From NCBI GenBank assembly GCA_022839105.1, contig JALHDH010000188.1:1-5432 (forward strand): a DNA stretch of 5,432 bases, read 5' to 3'. Origin of the DNA: a bacterium (GTDB lineage: Bacteria > Vulcanimicrobiota > Xenobia > Xenobiales > Xenobiaceae). A model generated the notes under the pieces. That model was not told where the DNA came from and searched no databases. It was given only the letters and a program-made list of their open reading frames with translations. The first letter of the stretch is position 1; every line of letters begins with the position of its first letter. The translations under genes were made by a program, and so were the position numbers. Below, piece after piece: positions 4,664-5,432 of the stretch.

Positions 4664-5432
4664 TCAGCGCGTGGAGTTCTTGAGCCGTTCCTTGAGATTG
4701 GCGATGCTGGTCTTGAAATAGTGGTCGTCAAGGTTGCCTTCGACCTTGCGGTGAGCGTGCAGAACGGTGGTGTGGTCCTTGTGCCCGAAGTGGGCGCCGA
4801 TCTCCGGATAGGAGGCGCTGGTCATCTCCTTGCAGAGGTACATGGCGATCTGCCGTGGACGGACGATCCGTTGGTCGCGGCGTTTCCCGATCAACTCTTC
4901 ATGGGTCATTCCGAAGTATTCGCAGACAACCTTCTTGATGCTGGGGACGTCCAGGACCTTCAGATCGCTGTCCTTGAGAATTTCCTGAAGCGCTTCGGTG
5001 GCATTGTGGACGGTCAGTGAGCGGCCGGTCAACGAACAAAAGGTGACCACGCGCGTCAAGGCGCCTTCCAGTTCCCGGATGTTGGAGTGGAATTTCTCGG
5101 CGATGAAGGTCAGCACATCCTGGCCGACCGGCATGGCGCCGAGCTCGGCCTTCTTTCGGAGGATGGCGACCCTGGTTTCCAGGTCGGGTGGTTGGATGTC
5201 TGCGATCATGCCCCACTCGAAGCGGGATCGGAGTCGATCCTGGAGCGTGGGCATCTGTTTTGGAGGCCGGTCGCTGGACATCACGATCTGCTTGTTATTG
5301 GCGTGCAGCTCGTTGAAGGTGTGGAAGAATTCCTCCTGGGTGCGCTCTTTGTTGATCAGGAAATGGATGTCGTCGATCAGGAGGACATCCACGTTGCGGA
5401 ACTTTCGACGAAACTCCTTCATCTGGGAATCG
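4664..5432 (-). CDS. dnaA: chromosomal replication initiator DnaA (C-terminal part)
   Basis: DnaA is the AAA+ ATPase that binds DnaA boxes and melts the origin. The frame runs off the right edge, so only 255 residues are present; domain I, the linker and the Walker A part of domain III are outside. Numbering from the Met at 5422, three residues into the visible part, the Walker B segment is VLLIDDIHFL (13-22) and sensor 1 is QIVMSSDRPPKQ (45-56). The segment LQDRLRSRFEWG (60-71) carries the arginine-finger region, and sensor 2 is NIRELEGALTRV (114-125). Domain IV (about 155-252) holds the helix-turn-helix and the signature GHKDHTTVLHAHRKV (213-227), the base-contacting motif for DnaA boxes. 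That Met is internal, not a start. The stop is TGA at 4666-4664, followed by an intrinsic terminator. dnaN lies downstream on the same strand. All visible motifs are intact, so the gene is most likely functional. Confidence 0.97.
   Translation of the reverse strand, partial: DSQMKEFRRKFRNVDVLLIDDIHFLINKERTQEEFFHTFNELHANNKQIVMSSDRPPKQMPTLQDRLRSRFEWGMIADIQPPDLETRVAILRKKAELGAMPVGQDVLTFIAEKFHSNIRELEGALTRVVTFCSLTGRSLTVHNATEALQEILKDSDLKVLDVPSIKKVVCEYFGMTHEELIGKRRDQRIVRPRQIAMYLCKEMTSASYPEIGAHFGHKDHTTVLHAHRKVEGNLDDHYFKTSIANLKERLKNSTR

Noticed and set aside
4571..5020. Plus-strand open frame of 149 codons with a hydrophobic, protein-like look.
   Set aside because: It is antisense to the DnaA C-terminal domain and runs through the dnaA terminator; conserved DnaA motifs explain the sequence.

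Overview
The window is a GC-rich bacterial chromosome segment around the replication-initiation genes. Every convincing gene lies on the minus strand, so the biological order runs right to left: dnaA (3' part only), dnaN, an IS1380-type transposase, tRNA-Arg(CCG), tadA, tRNA-Ser(CGA). The dnaA-dnaN pair identifies a chromosome (not a plasmid or phage) and a probable origin neighbourhood. High GC, full-length bacterial DnaN and CCA-encoding tRNA genes fit many GC-rich phyla. I cannot name the phylum from this sequence alone.

Right part (3183-5432): the C-terminal half of DnaA ends at 4664 and is followed by a strong intrinsic terminator (4606-4632). A 338-bp spacer then leads to dnaN. The spacer carries two identical TTATCCCCAG decamers in opposite orientation, weaker DnaA-box-like 9-mers, and an AT-richer stretch with a GATC palindrome next to dnaN. 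This is the layout expected of an oriC or of a DnaA-regulated control region. dnaN (sliding clamp) has its own good ribosome-binding site and is apparently transcribed separately from dnaA.

Middle part (751-3182): dnaN is not followed by recF/gyrB. Instead there is about 570 bp of non-coding DNA that includes a perfect 55-bp tandem duplication with an internal palindrome, then an apparently intact IS1380-family transposase (1080-2612). About 330 bp of GC-rich non-coding DNA with a large imperfect hairpin follows. I could not define the terminal inverted repeats or target-site duplication of the insertion sequence.

Left part (1-832): a probable sigma70-type promoter leads into a compact translation-related unit: tRNA-Arg(CCG), then tadA (A34-to-inosine tRNA deaminase), then tRNA-Ser(CGA). 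The last 19 codons and the stop codon of tadA lie inside the tRNA-Ser gene, so the same bases encode a protein tail and a structured tRNA. RNase P maturation of the tRNA would remove the tadA stop codon. This overlap is the most interesting structural feature. I see no CRISPR array, toxin-antitoxin pair, defence system or clearly new multi-gene system in the window.
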